A stretch of 64,000 bases of DNA from positions 11,298,501 to 11,362,500 of the forward strand of contig CM032133.1 of the NCBI GenBank assembly GCA_018894105.1, given 5' to 3'. Below the pieces are notes generated by a model. The model had not been told where the DNA came from. It did no database searches and saw nothing but the letters and a program-made list of their open reading frames with translations. Origin of the DNA: Jacaranda mimosifolia (taxonomy: Eukaryota > Streptophyta > Magnoliopsida > Lamiales > Bignoniaceae). The translations under genes were made by a program, and so were the position numbers. Of this stretch, positions 36,560 to 48,836 are shown piece after piece. Position 1 is the first letter of the stretch. Every line of letters begins with the position of its first letter.

Positions 36560-39500
36560 TGCTTGAAGCCAACACAAGCAAGAAAAGTATTAAATAAAAC
36601 TCATGAAGGCATATGTGGAAACTATTCAAGAGGCTGAGTTCTAGCCCACAAAATACTATGACAGGGATATTTTTTCCCACTTTGACCAAAGACATCTTGG
36701 ATCTTTGTTGCAAATTGAACGCTGTCAATTTCATGCTAACACCTCTATTAACCAATGGTGCTAATGGTTAGTGTCAAAGTCTCCTGGCTGTTCAATCAAT
36801 AGGGGATCGATATTGTACAAAAGCTTCCCCTAGGAATAGGTTAATGGATATACCTCATTATCGCGGTCAAATACTTCACGAAATAGGTAGAAACCAAAGC
36901 GGTAGCTAAGATAACCAATGCCGCAGTTTGAGATTTCATTTGGAAAAGTATCATATGTAGGTCCCCAAATCACCTATATCCGACAACAATACTCAGTTTC
37001 AAAGCAAGAAAATCATGGATTGGTTAGAAAGTTTGGGAATTTGACAACACTTCATGTTGATGGACATGGCAAAGTAATAGGCAAACTAAGATAATAAATA
37101 GGACCATTGCCGACCACATTAAGAAAAGGCCACAAGGAGCTTGAGGAAAGTGGGTGGATGACCTCCCTTGGGGAATTTGGGTGTACCACACCACCCTTAG
37201 AGTAGCAACGAGAGAAAACCACATAGCCTGCTCTGTGGGTCTAATGTCGTACTCCCGATTGAAATACTGAAGTCACATGTAGCACTAGGATCTAATTATC
37301 AAAGCTCAAAAACACTAAAATAACTAGGCTACAAGAATCTAAACATGCCATAGATTCAGATTTGGGAAGAGAGTTACCTTGATTTTTCAGAAAATCAAAG
37401 GAATATGGAAGAAGATCTCAACTCCTTGAAAACTGTCTTCCAGCGGCATAGCAGAATCCGAGCAACTTTTTCCTAGTCAAATGAACTCCAATTTGAGTGA
37501 AATGTGAACCAAAACAACACCAAATCCTTAATGTATCTCGAATAAAAGAATGAACAAAAAAAAAATTAGCAAGACCTCCAAAGTTCGCTCCAAAGTCACA
37601 GCCCAAAATAGAGGACCTCCAAAGGCTAGCAATCCAATTGTCTTGCCTCTAATGTTAAGATCCACACACAAATGCACAATCCTTTTCTTCTCAATATTAG
37701 TTGAAGAATAAAGAGAATAAATGCTTGGATGAAGGCTTGATTTGGAGGTAGGAGATGAAGAGAAGTGAAGCTTCAACACATAAGGCAACATTTGGGAATT
37801 GGAGGGAAAAATAAGAGAATCTAATTCTTGCTTTCAAATTGCATGTCATCGCCCCCCTTCACACTCTATATCTATATATAGATGGAGGATGGTGTGATGC
37901 CAAGATGGCATCATACCTTCCTTAAGATGGCCGCCCACTTGCTTTTGCAAGTTGGCATGTGAATTTGAATTTCATTTGGAATCTTCATTTCATATCTTGA
38001 AATATCATCCAAATAAATTCTAATTCACATCAAATGAACATTCCATTTGAATTTTTCCTCCAAAATTAATTCTTCATTTTAATTAAATTAAATACTTTAA
38101 TTTAATTAATAATTCTTGACTCAACTCTTTAAGTTAATTTGCTTACTCCTTAAGCAAGACTTTGCTAACTTAACTCCATAAATTAGCTTAACCAATTGAT
38201 AGTCATGTGGCACCAAATAATTAACTCCTTAATTAATTGATCTTAATTTAACTCCTTAAATTAATTAGATCAATTTAACAATTAAACTTATCAAGCTAAA
38301 ATGACTACAATATGCATCAATTTGTCAACCTCCAAAATCGATCTTGTAGGAGTTTTTCTAACTCTTAGAAAATTCCCCTTCATCAATTAGGATTTGCAAT
38401 TGGCTTTTGTGTGTGACCCATTAGGTTCTACCATTCATTGGACATGGGCTCGTATTAGTTTAAACTCCTTTAAACTAATTGACTCCATTCAACTAATCTC
38501 CATTAATTGAAGAGTACCCAATCTCCATGATCAATGCTAACCTTAAGCCTATGGAGCCTAACTAATTGGCCAAAATGAATGCTTTTGGAGAACCATTTTA
38601 GCTCTATGCGTTCCATGCAAATACGGTCCTTCCATCTCCTATTCCCGAAAGAGACCTAGGGCAAGATATTTTTCAGCTCCCTAATAGCCGTGATACTATG
38701 TTTCTATTTCTAATGTTCGATTCCCCTTTATGACCTAATCTTTGGAAAACACCTTTCCCAAATTGTTATACTAACTTGCGTAAGGACTTTTTTGAATCGA
38801 TCATTATAGAATACATAGGATATGTACTCGCCTTTCACAACAACGAGGAGTTGGATCCCATCTTGGATCTCGAAAACCTTCATGTCTAAGTAGCTCATGC
38901 CAAATCTCTACTCAAACGACCCGCTACGTGGCCAAGGAAGAGTCAAAGCATGGGGACTTAAACATAAGTTACCATGGATTTTCAGGTTAAAGGACTAATT
39001 ATATATACTAGCATAAGCTGGAGAACTTTACCACTACCGACTTGCCACTGTGGCTATCTAGTGGATTCTCTGGGCGGACCTTGAGTGCTTTGTTCTCTAA
39101 CAAGTACCCACTAACATGCATCCATATCTCATATGGCATTACTAATGAAATGGAGCAACATCCAACCCTTAGATTTATGCATCGTTAGTGCAAGTCTATA
39201 TGGATCTTAGATGCCGTATCTCATAATATCCTATGACTTGGATGATTTAAGACCATGACTGTGTAAGACTTATTTAATGATCATCACCGAGTGTACTACC
39301 CAAGTCTCGTAGTCTTGTGTGATCTAAAGGCTTCAATCACATGCTAGTGAAGTAATTATAAACATAAGATAAAGATGGCCATTTAAAGAATATTATTCAA
39401 TCAAGATTGTATCACTAGTGAAATAGTTTACATGCCAATCTAATTAGCTTGCGGGGCAATATTCCAACAAATACTTGAACAGACAGCAAGAGTACTAAAT

Positions 39501-39835
39501 CACGACTCGAAGGTTGAACAAGGAAACAAGGGCTTTGGAGCTTGATCTGCTCGTGGAGAAAAGGCAACAACCATTGGCCAAGATCCAGCACTACAAAAGA
39601 CAAATGGTAAAGGCATAAAACAAGAAGGTGAACCCTCGAACCTTCTATGTCAATGATCTAATGCTAAAAAAGGCTGGTGTAATAAGGCACATCAAAAAGC
39701 TAGACCCAAAATGGAAAGTCCGTTCAAGATCGTTAAAGTGGCAAAAAATAATGCATACCGTTTAGTATGAGGGTAGGAGTTGAACTCCTAAGAACTTTGA
39801 ATGCCATCAATCCTCGGAAGCTTTATAATTAAGGT
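36560..39835 (+). pseudogene. pol: Tat-A integrase remnant, interrupted
   Basis: The N-terminal zinc-type region is seen at about 36597-36740 (THEGICGNYSRG, VLAHKIL, QGYFFPTLTKDILDLC). The core follows to 37267 (GIDIVQKLPL, IIAVKYFTK, KKRPQGA-GKWVDDLPWGIW, VYHTTLRVATRENHIACSVG). After a solo copia LTR (37268-39469) the frame resumes at 39475, and the C-terminal part near 39690-39830 reads PFKIVKVAKNNAYRLV, then LNSxEL-like and N-AINPRKLYN-like residues, the usual end of Tat integrase. Many stops. Confidence 0.8.
37268..39469 (-). mobile_element. Solo copia LTR (2202 bp) in Tat-A integrase
   Basis: Minus strand from TGTTGGAATATTGCCCC (39469) to ...CACATGTGACTTCA (37268). Perfect 5-bp duplication AATAC at 37263-37267 and 39470-39474. 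This copy fixes the true LTR ends for the whole family. TATATATAG-like box near 37870-37880 and hairpin row at about 38080-38300. Confidence 0.95.
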
Positions 39836-40429
39836 CATTCTCGACCACAAATCACCTACATAGCAAACTTTGTAATTAAGATCACTTTCGATCATAAGAC
39901 ACAGCAGTATCGTGCAATGAAAAATTTTCAGTTTTCAATTTTAACCATTGCATTTGTACTACAATCGCCTATGCAACGACCACTTTTAATAAAATCAATG
40001 AATACCAACCAAATAAGACAAATATTATTTCCTCGATGGGTAACCCTCATTGAGAAAATCAAAAGGGGGAGAGACGAGCCCTAGCAGCTAGATTAAGCCA
40101 ATTGCAAAATTAAAAAGCACTAGCCTCCAGATCGAACTACATTTAGATCGAGCTAATTGCAAAATTAAAAAGCATTGGCATCTAGATCAAACTATATTTA
40201 GATCGAGGTAATTACAAAATTAAAGAATAGTAAAAAGAAAAATATAAGGCTGAAATTGAGAATAAATGACACAATAAAAAATGAAAAGAATGATTTATTA
40301 ATAAAAGAGGCCGAACCTGGATACATTCAAGTATTTCAAAATAAAAAAGTAAAAAAGTACATCAAAAAAGAGCCAACCCCCTACTGTCGGCAAGAAAAGA
40401 TAAAAACCTAATATTCGAACCCCGGAGGT
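39836..40429 (+). other. Tat-A spacer between integrase and antisense gene
   Basis: No coding similarity recognised. It includes two nearly identical AT-rich segments with GCAAAATTAAAAAGCA and ATTTAGATCGAG near 40090-40210. Confidence 0.6.
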
Positions 40430-41189
40430 TGAAGAATCTCCTGGAGCGGTCAAAAGGCTAGCAATGTTCGGATTATCTTTAGCAGCAACAGATAGGCTGA
40501 TGTCGAGAGGAGTAGCAGCGCGGACTTAGAAGCAAGAGGATCGTAGTTGAAGGGTGTCAATCCCAATGAAAGAGGGCTCATCAATCGAATGAGGAGTGGC
40601 ATCCTCTGAGGCAGCATCAGCAATTTTGAGGGGGTTGGACCTCGCCCTCCTTCTTAGTGAAAGGTTGTAAATTATTATCAAAACTTAGGCTCAGCATAGT
40701 CTCATCAAAGTCGACACCCAGGGTCTTCAGCTAAGTGATGGCACGATTGAACCCTGACTTATGATGGTTGGCCCTCATAATGTAGTTACACTAGTCGAAC
40801 ACCGAACTTCGAACAAATTTCTCCAGAATCTCCTTAATGTAAATGAGGAAGACTTTTATCAAGTCATCATTTAAGGCCAACCTTATATCCTAGAAGCCCT
40901 TGCAGTAGCTCTTATCTTGAACGTCGAGGAGTTCCTACTTGAGTTCGAGCACTTTGTTACTAAGGTTGCTACTTTGGATAGTAAGGGTAGTCATTTTCTA
41001 ATCTCCATCAACTTTTAGCTGATCAATCTCCCTTTGAAGCTCTTCAATAAGAGTATCGTAGGATTATAGATTTTTGACCTTTTATCTCAGCACCTTGACG
41101 GTATCTCCCTAGATATTCTCGAATTGCTTCTTCCAAGTACTATAGTCCAATGTGACATACTTGCACCTATTGTACAAGTGTCAGCCTAG

Positions 41190-41278
41190 CTGGTTCATCT
41201 ACCAAAGTGTGGAGTTAAAAATTTAGTAGGTCGACATTATGCAAATTCAATACTATACAAAGCGAGGCCGAAAGTTAC
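41190..41278 (-). other. Predicted intron in the Tat-A antisense gene (89 bp)
   Basis: On the minus strand ATG|GTAACT ... GAACCAG|CTAGG. It falls exactly where Tat-B has ATG|GTAAAG ... GGCCAG|CTGG. Exons join in phase 0 in both (YHANM|LG-HLYNR here, YHASM|LVYNFYQR there). Confidence 0.65.
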
Positions 41279-42493
41279 CATATTAGCATGATAATCAAAC
41301 TACTTCAGAACTTTCCCTATAGTAATGGCCGATATCTTTTCTTGGTTGAACTCAAAGATGCCCACCTACAGGAGGGCCCAAGTGGTTGTGCAAGTGACAT
41401 GCTTAGGTCTCCCTTGTCGATAATCGAGGCATTATTGCTAACCTTGCTATTGCTGAACTCGAGACAATGCTTTCGAACGTTGGTACCCTGAACGAATTTA
41501 TGAGCAGGCTCTTTAAGGTCTTAGAGGCCAATGCGGGGTCAAGGGAAAGTAGCCCTGGAGCTCGATCATAGAAGCTCTCAGATAGAGCCACACTTTTACC
41601 CTGGGCTATCAACTCTCTCTCCACAAATGTAATAACCTTTCCTTTTTCAAGGGCAGTCAGTCTCTTCGGTAGCAGAGGTGTCGACATTGCACCCTAGAAG
41701 GGCCTCTTCATCCCACCACAAGTCAATCAGTGGATGGAGTCGATGACCCTCCCCCACTTGGAGCAAGATGAGGAGTTTGGTGTGTTGGACCCACGAATGG
41801 AGCTAGTAGAGTATGATATGGACCTAGGCCTCGCAGGTTGAGCAGTGGTGGAAAATCAATTGGAGTGGATGGCAACAAGTGTCCTATTCTTGGCAAACAT
41901 GGCTAGTGATCGGCCCGCAAAAGAGAAAGGAGGTCGGATAAGAAGTGTGCATCTTATAAAACTAGCTAAAGTAAAAAGGAAAAAGCATCTACTGAGCTGC
42001 CAGCCTAGAATCAGAGTCGATCGAGTGGGAAAGAGGTCAGCCAGAGCTAACATTGGCTCGATCACAAACTCGGAGGCATTGATAGGACCTTCCTCGACCA
42101 TATGTTGCACAAATCGATTATCCCAGAAAGGTAAACCTTGCCCACTCAAGTTAATTTTTCCTGAGACCTATCCCAATGGTCAATTTACTCAATGAAGATA
42201 GGTTGAATAGGGAGGAAAAGTTAATGAATGATGGTTGCTTCCAATAGCATCTCATAAAGACGATGAAGGCATATAATAGGGAAAATGAATTTAGGACCAA
42301 TTGGGTCGGGCAAGCCTCTATACCATTGTGAATAGCTTTAACTTCACGGCCAATAGGGAACCTAAGGCCGGATTGTAAAGTGGCAAGGTACACAACAAGG
42401 CAATTTTCAAGGGCCTAGTGCATACGGTTGGTCTAGGGAATGTGGAATTAGGTTCAGGCATATTCAAGTTCGACCTCTGTCATCAAAGATTTA

Positions 42494-42863
42494 GAGGGTG
42501 TTTGGCTGAGCTTATTTAAAACATCTTATAAGATGTTTTTAGAGCTTATAAGATGTTAGATCTCATTTTTAAAATAAGTTGTTGAAGTGTTTGGATAAAA
42601 TAAGATTTTGGAGCTTATAAGTTGTTAATAATGGCAATTTTGTTATTAAAATGGTTAAAAATAAAGAAACTTGTTAAAATATTAAAAATAAGTCAGGGTC
42701 TCCTTACTTTTTTAAAAAGAGCTTATAAGCTTCTAACATCTTATTTTAGGGTCTTATAAGCACTTTTTTTATAAAAATTTACCAAACACTTTTTATCAAC
42801 TTATAGCTCTTAAACATCTTATAAGATGTTTTAAGGAGCTTATAAGCTCACCCAAACACCCTC
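42494..42863 (+). mobile_element. MITE-2, Tourist-like, 370 bp, with mirrored palindromes
   Basis: Terminal inverted repeats GAGGGTGTTTGG(C/G)TGAGCTTAT, 3-bp duplication TTA (42491-42493, 42864-42866). The same 20-bp palindrome, AAACATCTTATAAGATGTTT, sits near each end (42519-42538 and 42812-42831), so the inverted repeat extends to about 60 bp with one small gap. Non-coding; PIF/Harbinger-type features. Confidence 0.9.
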
Positions 42864-43263
42864 TTAGTGTCGATATGGGAAGCTAGGTTTTTATAAGGAG
42901 TTCGCTTTTTGGCAGAGGTTGAAGACCCAACTTCTTGACCCGCCGAAGAGGCCACCTTGCCTAAACTAGCTGAACCTTCCGTTAACCTAAGAGGGTCAAC
43001 CTCAAGTTGGTCAACAGGGCCCTCACCTCCCAAACTCAAGGCTTGCCCTCACCCACCGAATCTTCCCAGCCTTCGTAACCCTCCTCGGCTAAAACCTCTG
43101 CGAACTTCACCCAACCACTATCGTCACCCTCAATATCGACCTCAACATCACTCATCTAATTGGGATTAGTACTGTATAAACTCTTAGTCTCACTATTTAG
43201 AGTATGCCTCGGCATAAATCCACTATTACCGCTATTCGTCTTGACCTCGTTATCGCTCTCGAA

Positions 43264-45425
43264 TGAAAGTAAGAGTAAGATTGAGATCCAAAACATAAAA
43301 CTAAAAATAGGCAAAATATAATCAATCTACTCAACTCTGAGGATCTATTCATGCTCATAATAAGGATATAGTTGTAGAAAATTTACCATTTGAAGATCAA
43401 TTCAAAGGCAAGAGATAGATCACTCCAAGGAACACTTCAATAGATAATCCACGCACAGCAGAAGATGCCAATGATTGACCGCCTTCTACTACTCCAAAAA
43501 TCCTAAAAATTGGAAGTTAACTCCAACACACATACAAGTAGAAGCTGCCAAAATTTTGTCTTAATTAGAACCTCCTAGGTCCTCCAAATTCGCCACCAAA
43601 TCTGTCGAATGGCAACGATTCACCAAGGAACTTTTAGCTCCCCAAGTGTTGGACCTCTAATGATCATGTCCACACACCCAAGGTAAGCTCTAAATCAATC
43701 TCAAATATGCTAGATTAGATAGGCATAAAGGTGAGGAAGTGACTTTTTGGAGAAGAATCTTCAACATATGTGGGAAAGCACTTAATCAGACAATCACATG
43801 GCCGGCCAAGGGGTATTCATAGAGAGAAGAAAGGATGCAAGTTGGCATCACACCTCCAATGCTTGTTGGCCAACTTGCCAACTTGCATGTGAATTTGAAT
43901 CTCACATGCATTTGCATTTAATTAATAGTTGCATTTCATTCTATGAAATGTAATGCAAATTAACTCTAAATAAATTCAAATGAACTCTTTCATTTGATTT
44001 TTCTCTAAAATTCAAATTCTCATTTTAATTAAATTAACTCTTTAATTTAATTAATTATATTGACTTAACTCCTTAAGTCAATTAATTTAACTCTTTAAGT
44101 TAATTGGTGTTAACTTAACTCCTTAAGTTAACTTGACTAATTAAGTGTCACATGGCTCTAATTAAATTAACTCCTTAATTTAATTGGTCTAATTTAACTT
44201 CTTAAATTATTTTGATTAGTTTAATAATTAAATTAATCAAGCAAAGATGACCAATAAAATAACCAACTATTTTCTCTTTGAAAACGCCTAAGTTGAATTT
44301 TTTAACTCCTTGGAAAATTCCTCCCCTCAAGTAAGAACTACCTATAGGCTTTTGTGTGTGACCCATGAGGTTCATCCATTCATTGGACATGGGCTCACAA
44401 CTCGTCGTGATATTTTGAATATTAAAATATTCACATTAGCTTAAACTCTTTTAAACTAATAACACTTTGAATTAATTTCCATTAATTAAAGAATACCCAA
44501 TCTCCATGGTCGATGTCTAGTAACAAGCCCATAGAGCCCAACTAATTGAATATCTTGATGAACTATTCTAACTCTACGATTGCCACGCAAATACGGTCAT
44601 TCCATCTCTTATCTCCTAAAAGAAGCCTAGCGCAAGATATTTGTCAGCTCTTCAATAACCTCGATAATTATGGTTCTACATCCAATGTTCGATTCCCTTT
44701 TATGACCTCAGCTTTGAAAAACTCTTTTTCCAAATAGTCATACTACCTTGTAAAAGGATTTATTGGAATCGATCATTATAGAATACATAGGAGATGCTCT
44801 CGTCCTTCACAACAACGAGGAGATGGATCCTATCTTGGATCTCACAAACCTCCATGCTTAAGTAGCTCATACCCAATCTCAACCTTGGATGACCTGCTAC
44901 GTGATTGGAGAAGAGTCAAAGCATAAGGACTTAAGCACAAGGTTACCATAGATCCTCAGGTCCAAGGACTAATTATATATACTAGCATAATCTAGAAAAC
45001 TTGTCACTCCGGCTATCTAGAAGATTCTCCAGGTGGATCTTCAGTGAACTTGTTCTCTAACAAGCACCCATTAATATGCATCTAGTCTAACATAGATTGC
45101 TCATGAAACGGAGCAATATCCAACTCCTTGGAGTATGCATCGTTAGTGCAAGTCTATCCAAATCTTAGATGCCATGTCTCATAAGATTCTATGACTTGAA
45201 ATATTTAAAATCATGACTGTAGAGACTTGTTTCATGATCACCATCATATATGTGACCAAGTCCCATAGTCTTGTGTGATTTAGGAGCTTCAACCGAACAC
45301 AGTGAAGTATAATAAGCATAAGATGAAGATGGTCATTTTATAAGAATATCATTCAATCAAGATTGTATCACAAGTGAAATAATTTTTACATGTCAATCTA
45401 ATTAGCTGTGGGGCACTATTCCAAC
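43264..45425 (-). mobile_element. Solo copia LTR (2162 bp) near the Tat-A 3' end
   Basis: Minus strand from GTTGGAATAGTGCCCC (45425, first T missing or shared) to ...CTTACTTTCA (43264). Perfect duplication TCGAA at 43259-43263 and 45426-45430. The hairpin row is at about 44020-44250 with clean stems ATTGACTTAA (44059) and GTTAACTTAA (about 44108). Confidence 0.9.
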
Positions 45426-45802
45426 TCGAAACCCATCTTATAGAGGAAGAAAAAAGAGACGAGAAGTCAAATAGAAAAAGGAAAGAGAGAAGGGAAATTA
45501 CCTAGAAGATTATAGGCTCTAAGGGCGACGGCACTTCAGATTCGACCTTGGAGCCCATAGAATCGACCTGAAGCAGAGGAAATTGAGAGAATTTTGGATG
45601 TGGGGCTGTGAAGGTGACCACACCTAGAATATATAGTATTTACCTCGGGGTAAGCGAACCTTCGCACGCAACCTAACTGTTAGAGCATTTAATAATCGGT
45701 TGTTTGTTGCACAACTGATTCACTTCCTAGGGATGTCAAACAGAAGGACTCTCTGAGCCCTCGACTAGATTCCATTGAGACTCATAGAGTAGGGAGACTT
45801 AT

Positions 45803-46458
45803 GTTGGGCCCTAAGAGAGGGTGGTGGATTCGAGCTCCCAAGCTTAGAAAGGTTGAAAAATAGACGAAGAGCTAATGTTGTTCCCATGAATTTGTCGGCC
45901 TGAAAATGCAGACCACGACCTTAGAACAAGTTAAAATTAGAGAAAAAAGGTCGAAGGTTATGGACCAAGCATCGAGATTACTGTAGGGCTGACATAATTT
46001 GAGATTTGTTGCATTTATTGCTGTCCCCCTGGAGCATCCCCCGTATTAAATTCAGAGCCACACATAATGCATCCGCCTTGCCACCTCTGAGTACTATTCA
46101 CCAAATGTACATCACCCTGGTCGGGCATATTAGAAGACCTCATTTGCCCTCTAGACACGGATGAGAGTTTCATTAAGAATAGGGGTAAAAGAGTAAAATA
46201 GACCCCTAACTCGACAACTATAAAGCCTCGAATCAAAACCTAGACTCAGGTATGTAGCAATCCATGCATTTTTAACTCACATTTACTACCCGTTTCCTTT
46301 CATCAGCTCGATACTGACTTAAGCATCGGAGGATTTTTGCTGGAGGCATTCCCAGTGAGCCTGATGGTTGCTAAGTGTTTCAAATCAACCCATTCCCAGC
46401 AAGAACGTCCTAGCCGGATCTTTGCGGTTTCCCAACCCCATGAAGATTTGCATCATCA
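45803..46458 (+). repeat. Tat-A 3' LTR
   Basis: TGTTGGGCC ... GCATCATCA, colinear with 26469-27103; TATAAAGCC at 46219-46227. It is preceded by a purine-rich tract (GAGTAGGGAGACTTA), equivalent to the polypurine tract before the Tat-B 3' LTR. Confidence 0.85.
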
Positions 46459-46721
46459 CACGAGAAGAAAAATAGAAAAATGAAAAAGTTAATCATTTAG
46501 ACAACTTAAAATAAAAATAAAAATTATAAATTAGAATAGAGGATTTAAATCTTAATTAAAGCGATATTAATTGTCAATATATATATATATATATTGTTAA
46601 GTGAGTTTATTAAATAAAAAAATATTAATCATCAAGAATAACCTATCATGGTATGGTTTCAATTAGTTTCCATTACTTTTAAATCGATTTTCCTTGTGAT
46701 GTTTTGCCCAAGAATAATTTA

Positions 46722-47001
46722 GGGAATGTTTGGTTATGCTTTATACATGATTATGACATACATTTTGGAGAAATGAAATTTGGGATTGAGGTTGGGAAAG
46801 GTGAAAGTGGTATTGAGAAATGTGATGGATGTTTATTTATATTTTGGGGAATAGTTAAAAAAAAAATTTGGAGAGTGTTGGGACATGTTTATTTATGTTT
46901 TAGGGTAGAGTAACATTTTTTACTCTAGCGGTCAAATCAATACTTTTTTGTTGGGTTTTTAGGGTGAATGAAATTCAGTAATTTTTTTATTTAATAATAA
47001 A

Positions 47002-47032
<31 letters not shown>

Positions 47033-47139
47033 GAAAAAATGTAGAAGTTATGGGGATGATGAAGGATAAAAGAGAATATTTTGGAGGAAAAATATATTCA
47101 TATTTGGTTATGTTTTGGCAAAACATAACCAAACATCCC
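46722..47139 (+). mobile_element. MITE-3, Tourist-like, 418 bp
   Basis: Inverted termini GGGAATGTTTGGTTATG and GGGATGTTTGGTTATG with TTA (46719-46721) and TCA (47140-47142) as a one-mismatch duplication. The interior is AT-rich and non-coding, with an (AT)n run at about 47006-47032. Same terminal style as MITE-1. Confidence 0.7.
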
Positions 47140-47564
47140 TCAATGATAATTAGTCCAAAAAGCCTAAAATTTAGAATTATTAAATTTAATGGCATGAATT
47201 GTACTATAATTTAGACCAACATTATCATCAAAATTAGCAAAAAACCCCATGTGAAAAACAAAAAACAAATAACTTCCTTGTATTTGTGAAAATATGCAAC
47301 AAGCACCCCTAAAATTATTGGGTATAACTCGTGTGGGTGCATACAATTGGGTATGGATTTTTGTATATAAAAAGACGATTAAACCCTCACTTATCAACTG
47401 TTGGAATTTTTTTCTTTTAAGATATCGACGGTTTAGATTAAACCTTATTATATTTTTTTTGAAAAAATATTTAAAAATATAGATAATATATTATTATTAT
47501 ATATATAATATAATACATATGTATAATATATATAATTCAATATATGTATATAATATTTATCTCC

Positions 47565-47587
47565 CCACCACCACCACCACCACCACC
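47565..47587 (+). repeat. (CCA)n microsatellite
   Basis: An uninterrupted run of CCA/ACC triplets in otherwise AT-rich sequence. No coding context. Confidence 0.9.
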
Positions 47588-48063
47588 GGCAGCCAGGCCG
47601 CCACGGGTAGTCGTTTCACTTCCATGGTGCTGGCCCCGACAGCCATTTGGCTGCCAGCGAAAATAAAAGGAAAAAAAAAAAAGCCGACGGCCAAAACAGC
47701 CGCCAGGCTACCAAGCTGCCATGGCCAGATAGGCTTATTCATGACTATCATGACAACCTATTAGGGTTTGGTGATAGGGCTGTGGTTAGGGGGCTTGAAG
47801 GAGTTTATATTATATATATATGTTATATATAATTTATTTATATATATATGTGTATATATTTTTTAGTTAAATTTATATATGTGTATAAATTTCATATATA
47901 ACTATAAATAAAAAGTTTACTGTATATTTTTATAAATATTAAATGTTATTTAATTTGTAATAAACTAAAGGAAATTTATATATATGTATACATATATTAT
48001 ATGTATAAATAAAATTATATATGTATATATTGTTACATGAATTTATAAATACAAATATATTAT

Positions 48064-48794
48064 TGATATGGGATGACTCAAGTGACTCAACCCAAACTAT
48101 GTGGGCCTAAAGGCGTGGTCCCAAGCCCATCATGCTTCCCGAGCCTAGTAGTACACCTAACCTCATCTGTCGACTAGGCTGTTCTTGAGCAGATTAGTTC
48201 ATTGCCGTGGATCGTCTAGTCGACTTGCAATACCAATCCGGGCATTGTTCGACACTGAGTAGTTTGTATCTTGACCTCAGAGGTCGAGATATGCATGATA
48301 CACCTCTGTCGCATTAAATGCACTGACAGTATACCGCCGCATTAATGGCGCATGCCACCCCACTACCGCCTGAAGTAGCAAGTACTTCAACAGTGTACTA
48401 CCCTGCCCCTAAAACCTAGAAAGGCAGCTACCTCGAACAACACAAAGAGAGGAAATGACTAATCATCCCTTGTGCTAGGGAAAAGGCCCTTTCAGCACAC
48501 CAAGGGCAACCCAGACAATTCCCCAAAAGGAGAAGGCTATAAATACTCTCACCCCAACCTTCCTGAGGTATGCTCTGTATATACAAAAAGCCCTTACTCT
48601 GCTGCTCGGGTTATCTCGTCGATCCATATTGACTTGAGCGTCATAGCGCCATAGCCGAGGGCTCCTCGGCTAGCCTGATATTTGCTGTGTGATTGCAGGA
48701 TTTGGCACTTTCCACCACAAGAGAATCGATCTTTGAGGTCAAATCCCAGCAAGAAACTCTATCAGACCCATCCCTGACAGATCGAACCCTCATC
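48064..48794 (+). repeat. Tat-B 5' LTR
   Basis: TGATATGGGATGACTC ... AACCCTCATC, 731 bp, colinear with 53554-54290. The TATAAATA promoter core at 48538-48545 is conserved in the 3' LTR. The final A of the expected CA end is lost. Confidence 0.9.
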
Positions 48795-48795
48795 T

Positions 48796-48814
48796 TTTGG
48801 TGTCGTCTATGGGA
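48796..48814 (+). other. Tat-B primer-binding site region
   Basis: TTTGGTGTCGTCTATGGGA, two bases after the LTR, a variant of the Tat-type primer region also seen at 27105. Confidence 0.65.
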
Positions 48815-48836
48815 AACTCTAAATCCTCTACGAAAG

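Larger units (their letters stand above)
40430..43160 (-). pseudogene. Tat-A antisense gene (aORF) remnant
   Basis: Coding potential opposite to gag-pol, between integrase and the 3' LTR. From 43040 leftwards: a Ser/Gly/Glu-rich head; then, after a MITE (42494-42863), LATLQSGLRFPIGREVKAIH (about 42390-42330) and TQLVLNSFSLLYAFIVFMR, which I recognise as the plant 'putative gypsy type transposon' domain style; then GLPFWDNRFVQHMVEEGPIN and LALADLFPTRS; a basic linker; ALSESFYDRAPGLLSLDP; a phase-0 intron at 41278-41190 after YHANM; and a predicted coiled coil (EELQREIDQLKVDGD, about 41060-41000). The colinear gene in Tat-B supports it. Function unknown in the family. Stops show it is dead here. 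Confidence 0.7.
26469..46458 (+). mobile_element. Tat-A: Tat-type gypsy element enlarged by five nested insertions
   Basis: A full-length but decayed element: 5' LTR 26469-27103, gag, pol with protease, RT, two RNase H-like domains and integrase, an antisense gene, and 3' LTR 45803-46458. Removing the inserts at 28906-31114, 31934-34768, 37268-39469, 42494-42863 and 43264-45425 leaves about 10.2 kb, normal for the lineage. Tat assignment rests on the primer-site region (TTGGCACCATCTATGG), the second RNase H-like domain after RT and the antisense gene before the 3' LTR. No clear outer duplication (left GTAAG, right ACGAG), so it is either eroded or the ends are off by a few bases. Confidence 0.85.
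46459..48063. other. AT-rich spacer between the two Tat elements
   Basis: No gene recognised. Contents: (AT)n runs at about 46579-46596 and 47006-47032, MITE-3 (46722-47139), a (CCA)n run at 47565-47587, and AT-rich repeat units from about 47800 that continue after Tat-B at 54291. A GC-richer island at 47590-47740 has only short low-complexity ORFs. Confidence 0.6.

Noticed and set aside
46459..46470. A target duplication for Tat-A from GTAAG on the left
   Set aside because: The right flank reads ACGAGAAG and does not match without assuming changes.
47519..47764. Open frame with a poly-Thr stretch and basic tail
   Set aside because: Produced by the (CCA)n microsatellite and an A-run; no similarity to any protein I know.
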